From NCBI GenBank assembly GCA_022790755.1, contig JAAVXR010000044.1, forward strand, positions 1 through 38,265: DNA of 38,265 nucleotides, read 5' to 3'. This document shows, piece by piece, positions 17,411 to 25,346 of this stretch. Numbering within the stretch: position 1 is the stretch's first letter; every line of letters starts with the position of its first letter. The translations under genes and the position numbers were made by a program. This DNA is from Hespellia sp. (GTDB lineage Bacteria > Bacillota > Clostridia > Lachnospirales > Lachnospiraceae). The notes under the pieces were generated by a model, which searched no databases, was not told the DNA's origin, and worked only from the letters and a program-made list of their open reading frames with translations.

Positions 17411-18709
17411 ATGAAAATTGAGAGATTGAATGCTGATTCCAGGAAAAATCTTCTGGAGGATTTGTTAAAGCGCAGTCCAAATCAGTATGGGCAATACGAA
17501 GATCGTGTAAAAGAGATACTGGAGACGGTGAAAGTACAGAAAGACCAGGCGCTCTTTCGATATACCAAAGAATTTGACGGGGCGGAAGTGAATCGCGAAA
17601 CTATCCGGGTGACGGATGCTGAAATTGAGGAGGCATACAGACAGATCGACCAAGAACTTTTGGCGGTGATTCGAAAGGCGTTGCACAATATTGAATCGTA
17701 CCATGCAAAACAGATGCAGTACAGTTGGTTTGACAGTAAACCAAACGGGACTCTCCTGGGACAGAAGGTGACGGCCCTGGAGCGGGTTGGTGTCTATGTG
17801 CCAGGTGGAAAAGCGGTATATCCGTCCTCCGTACTGATGAACATTATGCCGGCAAAGGTGGCCGGTGTGGATGAGATCATCATGGTTACCCCGCCTGATC
17901 GCAATGGCAAAGTGAATCCGACAACACTGGTGGCGGCAAAGGAAGCTGGTGCTGATGTGATCTACAAAGTGGGGGGCGCTCAGGCCATCGGAGCGCTGGC
18001 TTATGGAACGGAAAGTATTCCGAAAGTAGATAAAATCGTAGGTCCCGGAAATATTTATGTCGCTCTGGCAAAAAAATCTGTCTATGGACATGTCAGCATT
18101 GATTCCATTGCCGGACCCAGTGAGATTCTCGTAATCGCAGATGAGACCGCGAATCCACGTTATGTAGCGGCTGATCTCTTATCTCAGGCGGAACATGACG
18201 AACTTGCGTCCGCGATTCTTGTGACTACCAGTGAGGAACTCGCAGGTCAAGTTCTGAAGGAGATTGAAGAATTTTTGCCAAGTCTTTCGCGAAGGGCGAT
18301 TCTGGAAAGATCTTTGGAAAATTATGGACATATTTTACTTGCGGATACGCTGGAAGATGCGATTGCGATTGCCAATGAGATTGCATCAGAACATCTGGAA
18401 ATCATAACAGCAGATCCTTATCAGGTAATGACCAAAATTCGTAATGCCGGAGCTATTTTTATTGGGGAATACAGCAGCGAGCCCTTGGGAGATTATTTTG
18501 CAGGGCCGAATCATATTTTGCCTACAAACGGAACTGCCAAGTTTTTCTCTCCTCTGTCGGTGGATGATTTCTTAAAAAAATCCAGTGTCATTTCTTATTC
18601 GAGAGAAGCGTTGGAGGCGGTTCATCAAGATATCGAGAAATTTGCGGAATCGGAACAATTGACGGCCCATGCAAATTCTGTTCGTGTGCGGTTTGAGTCA
18701 AAAGAATAA
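17411..18709 (+). CDS. hisD: Histidinol dehydrogenase
   Basis: A 432-residue zinc enzyme that oxidises histidinol to histidine in two NAD-dependent steps. VPGGKAVYPSSVLMNIMPAK, KVGGAQAIGALAYGTES and the HisD signature in DSIAGPSEILVIADE are present, as are zinc-site regions QAEHDELA and SEHLEI. Length is normal. An ATG at 17405 directly abuts GGAGG (17400-17404), so the next ATG, 17411, six bases away from the site, is the better start. Confidence 0.95.
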   Translation: MKIERLNADSRKNLLEDLLKRSPNQYGQYEDRVKEILETVKVQKDQALFRYTKEFDGAEVNRETIRVTDAEIEEAYRQIDQELLAVIRKALHNIESYHAKQMQYSWFDSKPNGTLLGQKVTALERVGVYVPGGKAVYPSSVLMNIMPAKVAGVDEIIMVTPPDRNGKVNPTTLVAAKEAGADVIYKVGGAQAIGALAYGTESIPKVDKIVGPGNIYVALAKKSVYGHVSIDSIAGPSEILVIADETANPRYVAADLLSQAEHDELASAILVTTSEELAGQVLKEIEEFLPSLSRRAILERSLENYGHILLADTLEDAIAIANEIASEHLEIITADPYQVMTKIRNAGAIFIGEYSSEPLGDYFAGPNHILPTNGTAKFFSPLSVDDFLKKSSVISYSREALEAVHQDIEKFAESEQLTAHANSVRVRFESKE

Positions 18710-18721
18710 GTGGAGGTAAGG

Positions 18722-19321
18722 GTGAAAAGTATGAAAGATAGAACAGGGACATGTACGAGAAAAACAAAAGAGACGGAGATAACGGTAAGTATCAACCTGG
18801 ACGGACAGGGAGAAAATCGGATTTCAACGGGAGTTGGATTTTTTGATCACATGCTGGATGGATTTGCCCGCCATGGTCTTTTTGATTTACAGGTTGAGGC
18901 GAAAGGAGATCTGGAGACAGGTTGCCATCACACGGTAGAAGATACCGGTATCGTGCTGGGAAAGGCGATAGCAGAAGCACTGGGAGAGAAACGGGGAATC
19001 AAGCGTTTCGGTCATTTTATTTTGCCGATGGATGAGGCCCTGGCACTCTGCGCGGTGGATCTTTCTGGGCGTCCTTATCTGAACTATCAGGCTGATTTTC
19101 ATGCAAGCCAGGTTGGGGATCTGGATGCGGAGATGATTCAGGAATTCTTCTATGCGGTATCCTACAGTGCAGCGATGAATATTCATTTAAAAATTCTGGA
19201 CGGAGAGAATAATCACCATATGGCGGAGGCAATGTTCAAGGCATTTGGGAAAGCGCTGGACGAAGCTACGATGGAGGAGTCCCGTGTGAAAGGAGTATGG
19301 TCTACAAAAGGCAGTTTGTAA
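18722..19321 (+). CDS. hisB: Imidazoleglycerol-phosphate dehydratase
   Basis: A monofunctional HisB (199 residues from the chosen start) that dehydrates imidazole glycerol phosphate to imidazole acetol phosphate. Manganese-binding histidine motifs are visible: FFDHMLDGFARHG, CHHTVEDTGI and the C-terminal ENNHHMAEAMFKAFGKAL. There is no fused histidinol phosphatase. The start is uncertain: GGAGG at 18712-18716 is five bases from GTG 18722, which I chose, while ATG 18731 would give 196 residues. A GTG at 18710 lies before the ribosome site. Confidence 0.93.
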   Translation: MKSMKDRTGTCTRKTKETEITVSINLDGQGENRISTGVGFFDHMLDGFARHGLFDLQVEAKGDLETGCHHTVEDTGIVLGKAIAEALGEKRGIKRFGHFILPMDEALALCAVDLSGRPYLNYQADFHASQVGDLDAEMIQEFFYAVSYSAAMNIHLKILDGENNHHMAEAMFKAFGKALDEATMEESRVKGVWSTKGSL

Positions 19322-19332
19322 AGGAGAGGAAA

Positions 19333-20616
19333 ATGGGTTACAGGAAATTAATGCCCTGCATATTTATCTATGAAGGGAAAGCGGTAAAATGGTTCGACGA
19401 TAGGGAAGTTTTATCAGAAAACGTGGTTGCGCTCGCTCAAAATTACAGTGACCTCGGTGCGGATGAACTGCTTATTTTTGATTTGTCGGATACGGATGAA
19501 GATCATGATGAGGCGATTGATTTGATGCGGAAAATCAGTCGCGTGATTGGTGTTCCTATGGTGGCGGGCGGAAATATTAACCGTGAGGAAGATGTAAAAA
19601 AAATATTGTATGCCGGAGCAAAGAGAGCCATCTTGAATTTTTCGAGACCGGAAAGTGCAGAGTTGATCGAAGAAGTTTATAAACGATTCGGAAAGGAAAA
19701 GATCGCGGTATCTCTGAATGATTTTGATGCCCTTTTTAAACAGCAACATTTAATTGAGGCGCGTTGCTCTGAGATTCTTTTTATGCATCGGCTGGATCTG
19801 AATTCTGTGGTGGATGTCACGGAAGTCCCGAGTGTTGTGCTGACGGATACGATGGAGGAGAAAGAGATCTTTAAAATCTTGAAAAGCAAAGGAGTAAAAG
19901 GGGTTTCCGGGAAATTTGTGAGTCAGCAAGATTTTGATTTTGGTAAGTTTAAAAGAACGTGTGAAGAGAAGGGAATTCAGATGGATTCTTTTGAAAATTA
20001 TTTTGAATTTTCAGAGTTTACGCTGAACAGTGATGGGCTGATTCCGGTGATTGTACAGGATTATATGACAAATGCGGTCCTGATGTTGGCTTATATGGAC
20101 GAGGAAGCTTTTTATCACACGATTAAGTCCGGTAAGATGACCTATTATAGTAGGAGTCGAAAGAAGCAATGGGTCAAAGGGGAAACCTCCGGACATTATC
20201 AGTATGTGAAGTATTTATCGGTGGACTGTGATAAGGATACGCTGCTTGCAAAAGTCGAGCAAATCGGAGAGGCTTGTCATACAGGGAATCCAACCTGCTT
20301 CTTCCAGACTGTTGCGGGGACGGATTATGATGCGAAAGATCCGTTGAAAGTGTTCGAATCCGTGTATGCAACCATCGCCGACAGAAAAGAGAATCCAAAA
20401 GAAGGTTCTTATACGAATTACTTATTTAACAAAGGGATTGATAAGATATTAAAGAAAGTTGGGGAAGAGTGTACGGAGTTGATTGTTGCAGCGAAAAATA
20501 CGAATCCGGAAGAGATCAAATATGAAATGTCAGATTTTCTTTATCATGCAATGGTATTGATGGTGGAGAGAGGAATCACGTGGGAGGATATTATCCACGA
20601 GCTTGCAGAGCGATAG
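19333..20616 (+). CDS. hisIE: HisIE bifunctional protein with N-terminal degenerate HisA/HisF barrel
   Basis: A 427-residue, three-part protein. Residues ~1-215 follow a HisA/HisF TIM barrel (LMPCIFIYEGKAVKWF, VPMVAGGNINREEDVKKIL). The catalytic Asp equivalent to HisF D11 is Phe11, and the D130 equivalent is in IAVSLND, a Ser/Leu. The C-terminal SGG phosphate loop is not visible. Residues ~228-335 are a complete phosphoribosyl-AMP cyclohydrolase: SRSRKKQWVKGETSGH, DCD at 298-300, and zinc Cys in ACHTG and TCFF. Residues ~338-427 are phosphoribosyl-ATP pyrophosphohydrolase (ILKKVGEECTELIVAAKN). The last two catalyse steps 2-3 of the pathway; the barrel probably only scaffolds or regulates. AAGGAGAGG precedes ATG 19333. 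Confidence 0.93.
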   Translation: MGYRKLMPCIFIYEGKAVKWFDDREVLSENVVALAQNYSDLGADELLIFDLSDTDEDHDEAIDLMRKISRVIGVPMVAGGNINREEDVKKILYAGAKRAILNFSRPESAELIEEVYKRFGKEKIAVSLNDFDALFKQQHLIEARCSEILFMHRLDLNSVVDVTEVPSVVLTDTMEEKEIFKILKSKGVKGVSGKFVSQQDFDFGKFKRTCEEKGIQMDSFENYFEFSEFTLNSDGLIPVIVQDYMTNAVLMLAYMDEEAFYHTIKSGKMTYYSRSRKKQWVKGETSGHYQYVKYLSVDCDKDTLLAKVEQIGEACHTGNPTCFFQTVAGTDYDAKDPLKVFESVYATIADRKENPKEGSYTNYLFNKGIDKILKKVGEECTELIVAAKNTNPEEIKYEMSDFLYHAMVLMVERGITWEDIIHELAER

Positions 20617-20655
20617 TGCACAGAGAGCTAACCATTTACGGTGTCTGTAAGTGAG

Positions 20656-20738
20656 ACGGGCGATGTCGGTAAAATAGGAATAAAAGAATTTTGGTTTTAC
20701 AGCTTTTATCATATTTTAACGGACAGCGCCCGTTTTTT
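20656..20738 (+). terminator. Terminator of the his operon
   Basis: ACGGGCG at 20656-20662 pairs with CGCCCGT at 20727-20733, extended by TGTC/GACA after one mismatch and an inner GTAAAA/TTTTAC pairing, then TTTTTT (20733-20738). A simpler local hairpin AACGG/CCGTT (20718-20734) could also act. It lies just before the stop of the convergent small membrane-protein gene. Confidence 0.6.
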
Positions 20739-21048
20739 AGAAGTTTTGCAGAACACCCGAGATGTCCTCCGGCTGGAGTTGATAAGATATCTGCTGACGA
20801 ATCACTGCGCTGTCTATGTGTGCTATGGTAGTCTGTTTGTAATCCAATGCCACATAACAGAGAAATAGACAAATGCTGAGGACGATTCGTAGTTTCAGGC
20901 TGCTTTTGGGAAGTTCTTCATCTTCCGGATAGAGACTATTGTGGGCAAAGCGATATCTTGGATGAACAGCGGGGATCATTCCATCATCACGATACAGATT
21001 TCTGGTTTCATTCAGGAGTTGTCTGCGGCGCGCCTCTGATTCATTCAC
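20737..21048 (-). CDS. Small single-pass membrane protein, unknown function
   Basis: A 103-residue protein with a charged N-terminal half (NESEARRRQLLNETRNLYRD, then DEELPKSSLKLR), one hydrophobic helix (IVLSICLFLCYVALDY, ~60-75) and a ~30-residue tail (QQISYQLQPEDISGVLQNF), so probably N-in, C-out. I do not recognise a family. The frame is open from ATG 21084 and ATG 21060, but only GTG 21048 has a good ribosome site (GGAGG five bases upstream), so it is chosen. It is convergent with the his operon and follows the DtxR-type regulator gene, in the same direction. Confidence 0.65.
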   Translation of the reverse strand: MNESEARRRQLLNETRNLYRDDGMIPAVHPRYRFAHNSLYPEDEELPKSSLKLRIVLSICLFLCYVALDYKQTTIAHIDSAVIRQQISYQLQPEDISGVLQNF

Positions 21049-21179
21049 GTTGACCTCCATTCCCGTTCGTATGCGCAAGTACATAACGATCGTATGTGGA
21101 TGAACTCTTTACTATATCGTATGCATGTGTAAAGTATGCTATGTTATCAAAATGTTTTCTTTTGAGCGGTATATTATGA

Positions 21180-21566
21180 TTATGAGAGCATACTTTGGAT
21201 ATGTTTTTTGATTGCCTCAAAACTCTCCTGGCTGATATCGTGTTCCATTTTACAGGCGTCTGCGTTCGCCGTTTCCGTGTTGACACCAAGGAAGACCAGC
21301 CAGTCAGTTAAAAGCGTATGCTTTTCATATACAGACTCAGCAATTTTTCGTCCGCTTTCTGTAAGTGTAATAAATCCTTCCTGTGAAACTTGAATATATT
21401 GATTGTTTCGAAGATTCTTCATGGCAACACTGACGCTTGGTTTGGAAAAAGACATTTCGTTTGCAATATCTATGGAACGAACATTGGAAAGCCGTTTGCC
21501 CAGGATTAAAATATTTTCTAAATAATCTTCCACAGACTCTTCTGATTTATGCTTGATATAACTCAT
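21180..21566 (-). CDS. DtxR/MntR-family metal-dependent transcriptional regulator
   Basis: A 128-residue regulator with an N-terminal winged helix (~5-70, recognition region IANEMSFSKPSVSVAMKNL) and a metal-binding dimerisation domain, without a C-terminal SH3-like domain, so MntR-like in length. Likely metal ligands are D14 and E17 (SVEDYLENI, as MntR D8/E11), H83, and C105-x-x-E108-H109. The Cys at 105 matches DtxR/IdeR rather than the Glu of MntR. It would repress metal-uptake genes when Fe or Mn is sufficient; no transporter is in the window. The start has no strong ribosome site (AGGAG is 17 bases away). Confidence 0.88.
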   Translation of the reverse strand: MSYIKHKSEESVEDYLENILILGKRLSNVRSIDIANEMSFSKPSVSVAMKNLRNNQYIQVSQEGFITLTESGRKIAESVYEKHTLLTDWLVFLGVNTETANADACKMEHDISQESFEAIKKHIQSMLS

Positions 21567-21711
21567 AGTTGTTTCTTTTAACGCTCCTGTAAATAATCGT
21601 TTGATAGACTGCTTGGAGGCATATCACACGAGGTGTTTTTGGTATGCCTTGATTTAGAGTGCAGTATATATCGTAATCGTATCATTTGCATAGTTTGATT
21701 GCAAGTTCGTC

Positions 21712-21740
21712 TTGCGTTTTCTTTTAGATTTTGTTATGAT
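21712..21740 (+). promoter_or_regulatory. Likely promoter of yjfB-like gene
   Basis: TTGCGT at 21712-21717 and TATGAT at 21735-21740 with a 17-base spacer. It lies in the ~200-base region divergent from the DtxR-type gene. GAGGTGAT ribosome site follows at 21752-21759. Confidence 0.6.
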
Positions 21741-21764
21741 GAAGAAAAGGCGAGGTGATAAGTT

Positions 21765-21941
21765 ATGGATATACCAGCATTATCCATGTCCATGTCTATG
21801 AGCAGGCTGCATCTGGATGTTGGATTTGCAGTGATGGCAGAGGTAATGGACTCTGCAGAGGAGATGGAGATAGCGTTATTGGATATTTTAGAAGCTTCCG
21901 TGACGCCGGATCTGGGACAGAATATTGATATACGAGTATAA
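21765..21941 (+). CDS. YjfB-like small protein (putative motility protein family)
   Basis: A 58-residue protein that reads MDIPALSMSMSMSRLHLDVG and ends PDLGQNIDIRV. This matches the YjfB family pattern (M-D-I-x-x-L-S-M-S, then ...HLGQNIDI.). Some relatives are labelled putative motility proteins, but the function is unestablished. Helical, no signal peptide or membrane segment. The ribosome site GAGGTGAT is a strong match to 16S rRNA, five bases before ATG. No flagellar gene is nearby. Confidence 0.85.
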   Translation: MDIPALSMSMSMSRLHLDVGFAVMAEVMDSAEEMEIALLDILEASVTPDLGQNIDIRV

Positions 21942-22022
21942 AGGATCAAAAGCTTTTTCATTCCAGAACTATATATGTAGGAACGGCAATATCGGGTGAA
22001 TATTATTATTTTGGAAATTCTC

Positions 22023-22051
22023 TTGACAATCTATATAAAATTATATATGGT
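22023..22051 (+). promoter_or_regulatory. Likely promoter of small coiled-coil gene
   Basis: Perfect TTGACA at 22023-22028, 17-base AT-rich spacer, and TATGGT at 22046-22051 (four of six). The start codon follows at 22104. Confidence 0.55.
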
Positions 22052-22103
22052 AGTTTTGTCAGAGATGTGAGTGAAGAATGCGTTTGAATTGGAGGAATTA
22101 TTT

Positions 22104-22346
22104 ATGGCAAGGAAGAAAAAAGAAACGCTTACTCTTACGGAACAGTTAAAAGCTGTGGAAAAAGATATTGCAGAACATAAGGACAAGATAAAAGGATTGG
22201 AGCAGAAGAAAAAAGAAATTGCCAAGAAGATTACGGAAGAGGAAAAGGATGCTCTGTATAACGCAGTCGTAAATTCCGGTATGGCAGTTCAGGAGTGCAT
22301 GGAAATGATCAATGAGCACTTGAAAAAGAATACAGAGCTTTCATAA
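22104..22346 (+). CDS. Small coiled-coil protein, unknown function
   Basis: An 80-residue, highly charged protein. Residues 1-52 are Lys/Glu-rich with heptads (LKAVEKDIAEHKDKIKGLE), predicting a coiled coil. A C-terminal segment LYNAVVNSGMAVQECMEMIN is the only non-coil region. The layout (coil followed by a short helix pair) resembles the DUF4315-type small proteins, but I would not assign it. Frame is open from GTG 22071, yet GGAGG (22091-22095) eight bases before ATG 22104 fixes the start. The gene stands alone between its own promoter and a terminator. Confidence 0.8.
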   Translation: MARKKKETLTLTEQLKAVEKDIAEHKDKIKGLEQKKKEIAKKITEEEKDALYNAVVNSGMAVQECMEMINEHLKKNTELS

Positions 22347-22363
22347 GAAATCTATAAAGATGG

Positions 22364-22408
22364 AAAAGGCATCGAAAGACACGGGAGTGGATTTGAGATG
22401 CCTTTTTT
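22364..22408 (+). terminator. Rho-independent terminator after coiled-coil gene
   Basis: AAAAGGCATC at 22364-22373 pairs perfectly with GATGCCTTTT at 22397-22406 (10 bp, 23-base loop), and the T-run continues to 22408. It lies between the small gene and the GH31 gene. Confidence 0.85.
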
Positions 22409-22468
22409 ATCTCACCGAATTGAGAACCGTCATTTAAACAGATTCGGGAGAGAGGAGATATGTGTGAT

Positions 22469-24550
22469 ATGATTTACAAGTATATATATGGAGAATCCAT
22501 CGAAACAGGAGCTGTAGTTGAGGCGACCAGAGAGTGTAAACAGGAGGTCTCGGTTATGCAATTTGTCAGGACCGAGGAGGGGATTCGTCTCTCCTGTTGT
22601 ATGGAGCCGGATGATGTGGTGTATGGTCTGGGGGAACAAGTGCGAGGTATGAACAAACGCGGTTTTACATATATCAGTGACGCCACCGATGACCCCATTC
22701 ATACAGAGTGTAAGCATTCTCTGTACGGAGGGCATAATTTCCTGATTTTGAACAGGGCGCAGACAGAGAAAGTGGTGGAGAATCGGCCATCGTTTGGGTT
22801 GTTTGTGGATACTCCGGGCCGGGTTGTGTTTGACGTCGGGGAGACAAAATACGATCAGTTGACGATTACCACAGATGGAGATTGCGTGGTGTATGTGATT
22901 CTAGGGGACAGTCTGAAAGAGATTGCAAAACAGTTCCGTCAGTTGATTGGGCCAAGCTATATTGCACCGAAATGGGCGTTCGGATATCAGCAGTCCCGCT
23001 GGGGATATGCTTGCGAGCAGGATATACGAGAGGTGGCGGACAATTATCAGAGATGTGGAATTCCTCTGGATGCCATTTATCTGGATATTGATTATATGGA
23101 AAACTATAAAGATTTTACGGTAGATTCGGGACGGTTTCCTGATTTCCAGAGGTTGGTGCATGATATGAAAGAACAGGGGATTCATCTTGTACCAATCATA
23201 GACGCTGGCGTCAAAATTGAAAAGGGTTATTCGGTATATGAGGAGGGTGTTCAGGGAAATTATTTCTGCAAAGAAGAAGATGGAAAAGACTTTGTGGGGG
23301 CTGTCTGGCCGGGGAAAGTACATTTCCCGGATGTCCTGAATTCCAAGGCAAGGGAATGGTTTGGAAGTAAATATGAATGGCTGATGGAGCAGGGAATTGA
23401 CGGGTTTTGGAATGATATGAACGAACCAGCGATTTTCTATTCAGAGAATCATCTAAAAACGGTTTTGGAAGAAATATTGTCCATGAAAGATGAGAACATG
23501 GATCTTCACGCGTTTTTCCATATGAGAGATCAGGTGGTGGGGTTGTCCAATCATCCGAAAGATTATCAAAGTTTTTATCACGATATGGATGGAAGAAAGG
23601 TCCGACATGACAAAGTACATAATCTCTATGGATGTTATATGACAAGGGCTGCAGCGGAGGCTTTTGACAAGATTGCCCCTGATCGCAGGATCTTACTGTT
23701 CTCTCGTTCGTCCTATATTGGAATGCATCGCTACGGAGGAATTTGGACCGGAGATAATTCCGCCTGGTGGGGACACTTGCTATTGAGTATTCAACAGATG
23801 CCGGCGTTGAATCTGTGCGGAATCCTGTATACAGGGTCTGACATCGGAGGATTTGGGTGTGATACGACGGAAGATCTGATGATGCGCTGGATGGAGTTCG
23901 CGATCTTTACTCCACTGATGCGCAATCATGCGGCAGCCGGGACAAGGCTTCAGGAACTCTACCAGTTTGAGGATATAGAAAGTTTTCGCAATATTGTCCG
24001 GATTCGTTACGGCTTGCTTCCTTACCTCTACAGTGAATATATGAAGGCGGCTTTTCAAGGCGAGATGTATTTCCGACCGTTGTCATTTGATTACCCTCAA
24101 GATTCGCATGCATTTCAGGTGGAAGATCAGCTTATGGTTGGGGAGAGCATTATGATTGCGCCCGTCTATACGCAGAATGCCAGGGGAAGGTACGTATATC
24201 TTCCGGAAGAAATGCTGATGGTGCGGATGAAATCTCTGGAAGAGAAATCATGTAGAATCATGGAAAAAGGTCATCATTATTTAGAGATTGCCTTGAATGA
24301 AGTTGTATTTTTTGTCCGTAAAAATCATATGTTGCCGCTGGCCATCTTAAATGATTCCGTAAAATCAACTGCAGACGTCGAGACCTCGCAGTATGAGTGG
24401 ATTGGATACGCGGATGAAGTGGCAGAGTATGTTTTCTATCAAGACGACGGAATTTCCAAAGACTATCCGCCAAGTCGGGAATGGAAAAAAGTGATGTTGA
24501 CCAAGGAAAGATTGGAGGAAAATATAAATGATGGAGCAGGAAAACTATAA
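22469..24550 (+). CDS. Glycoside hydrolase family 31 alpha-glucosidase-like enzyme
   Basis: A 693-residue GH31 enzyme hydrolysing alpha-linked glucosides or isomalto-type sugars. DGFWNDMNEPA carries the catalytic nucleophile D316, and IWTGDNSAWW carries the acid/base D429. The N-terminal beta-sandwich (~1-160), the barrel, and C-terminal beta domains (from ~535) are all present. No signal peptide, so it is cytoplasmic and acts on imported oligosaccharides. From memory it closely resembles the GH31 alpha-glucosidase of the gut species Blautia (Ruminococcus) obeum. I chose ATG 22469 because homologues start at MIxKYxYG; ATG 22460 would add three residues and sits closer to the GGAG. Confidence 0.93.
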   Translation: MIYKYIYGESIETGAVVEATRECKQEVSVMQFVRTEEGIRLSCCMEPDDVVYGLGEQVRGMNKRGFTYISDATDDPIHTECKHSLYGGHNFLILNRAQTEKVVENRPSFGLFVDTPGRVVFDVGETKYDQLTITTDGDCVVYVILGDSLKEIAKQFRQLIGPSYIAPKWAFGYQQSRWGYACEQDIREVADNYQRCGIPLDAIYLDIDYMENYKDFTVDSGRFPDFQRLVHDMKEQGIHLVPIIDAGVKIEKGYSVYEEGVQGNYFCKEEDGKDFVGAVWPGKVHFPDVLNSKAREWFGSKYEWLMEQGIDGFWNDMNEPAIFYSENHLKTVLEEILSMKDENMDLHAFFHMRDQVVGLSNHPKDYQSFYHDMDGRKVRHDKVHNLYGCYMTRAAAEAFDKIAPDRRILLFSRSSYIGMHRYGGIWTGDNSAWWGHLLLSIQQMPALNLCGILYTGSDIGGFGCDTTEDLMMRWMEFAIFTPLMRNHAAAGTRLQELYQFEDIESFRNIVRIRYGLLPYLYSEYMKAAFQGEMYFRPLSFDYPQDSHAFQVEDQLMVGESIMIAPVYTQNARGRYVYLPEEMLMVRMKSLEEKSCRIMEKGHHYLEIALNEVVFFVRKNHMLPLAILNDSVKSTADVETSQYEWIGYADEVAEYVFYQDDGISKDYPPSREWKKVMLTKERLEENINDGAGKL

Positions 24551-25256
24551 AAAGATAGAAGCTGGAGATGGATTGTGGATCATTGAAGAGCCGATGGTGC
24601 GCTGTTTTCTTCTGGTTGGGACAAAGAAGGCGTTGATGATTGACAGCGGTTGCGTGATTACCAATGCGCGGGAGATTGCGGAGACGATTACAGATCTGCC
24701 GATCATGCTGGCGAATACGCATGCAGACGGCGATCATGTAAACGGTAACGCACAGTTTGAAGAAATATACATGCATCCGGCAGAGTACGCTTATTATCAT
24801 CATGCGTATAAGAAAAATGAACAGATCAAGCCACTCTGGGATGGTGATACGATTTCTCTGGGGGACCGGGAGGTCCGTGTCATTTCCAATCCTGGACATA
24901 CACCAGGCAGCGTTACGTTTCTGGACATAAAAGGACGAAGATTGATCGGCGGTGACAGCATACAGAATGGAAATATCTTTATGTTTAAAGAAGTGCGGGA
25001 TCTCCTGGCCTATTTGTATAGTCTGGAAAAAGTCAATGGTTTAGCGAAGCAGTTCGACATGGTATATCCATCTCATGCGCAGTGTCCGATTTCAAAAGAG
25101 ATCATTCCGCGGCTGATAGAAGAGACGCGTCGTATGTTGGAGGGAGAGATAGATGGGACGCCGGATGTATGCAATGGGACGCCGATCCGGGTATTTCCGC
25201 TTGGAAGCGCCAATATTCTCTACGATGCAGAAAAGCAGTTTTTTGAGTTTTCTTGA
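24528..25256 (+). CDS. MBL-fold metallo-hydrolase
   Basis: A 242-residue metallo-beta-lactamase-fold hydrolase. THADGDH (H65, D67, D69, H70) is the metal motif, NPGHTPGS is motif III, and GGDSIQNG and SHAQ complete the site. The second metal ligand of the usual HxHxDH motif is Asp67 here, a common variant. Substrate unknown: glyoxalase II-like and lactonase-like roles are both possible. The start overlaps the GH31 end by 23 bases with GGAGG nine bases upstream, so the two are made together. Confidence 0.9.
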   Translation: MMEQENYKKIEAGDGLWIIEEPMVRCFLLVGTKKALMIDSGCVITNAREIAETITDLPIMLANTHADGDHVNGNAQFEEIYMHPAEYAYYHHAYKKNEQIKPLWDGDTISLGDREVRVISNPGHTPGSVTFLDIKGRRLIGGDSIQNGNIFMFKEVRDLLAYLYSLEKVNGLAKQFDMVYPSHAQCPISKEIIPRLIEETRRMLEGEIDGTPDVCNGTPIRVFPLGSANILYDAEKQFFEFS

Positions 25257-25283
25257 TTACAGGTAGTAAGATGTCGGTAACGA

Positions 25284-25292
25284 TGGTATAAT
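25284..25292 (+). promoter_or_regulatory. Extended -10 promoter of glycerol dehydrogenase gene
   Basis: TGGTATAAT at 25284-25292 is an extended -10 element (TGnTATAAT). No good -35 hexamer lies 17 bases upstream. The start would be near 25299. Confidence 0.55.
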
Positions 25293-25346
25293 CATTTTGA
25301 ACATGAAGTGTATATCAATGTATAACGGAGAAGGAGGAGAACTATT

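Noticed and set aside
20641..20868. Plus-strand frame across the his terminator and the small membrane-protein gene
   Set aside because: It runs through the hairpin terminator and is antisense to a gene with a good ribosome site; no family features.
22021..22103. Longer coiled-coil start at GTG 22071
   Set aside because: GGAGG at 22091-22095 lies after it, so ATG 22104 is the supported start.
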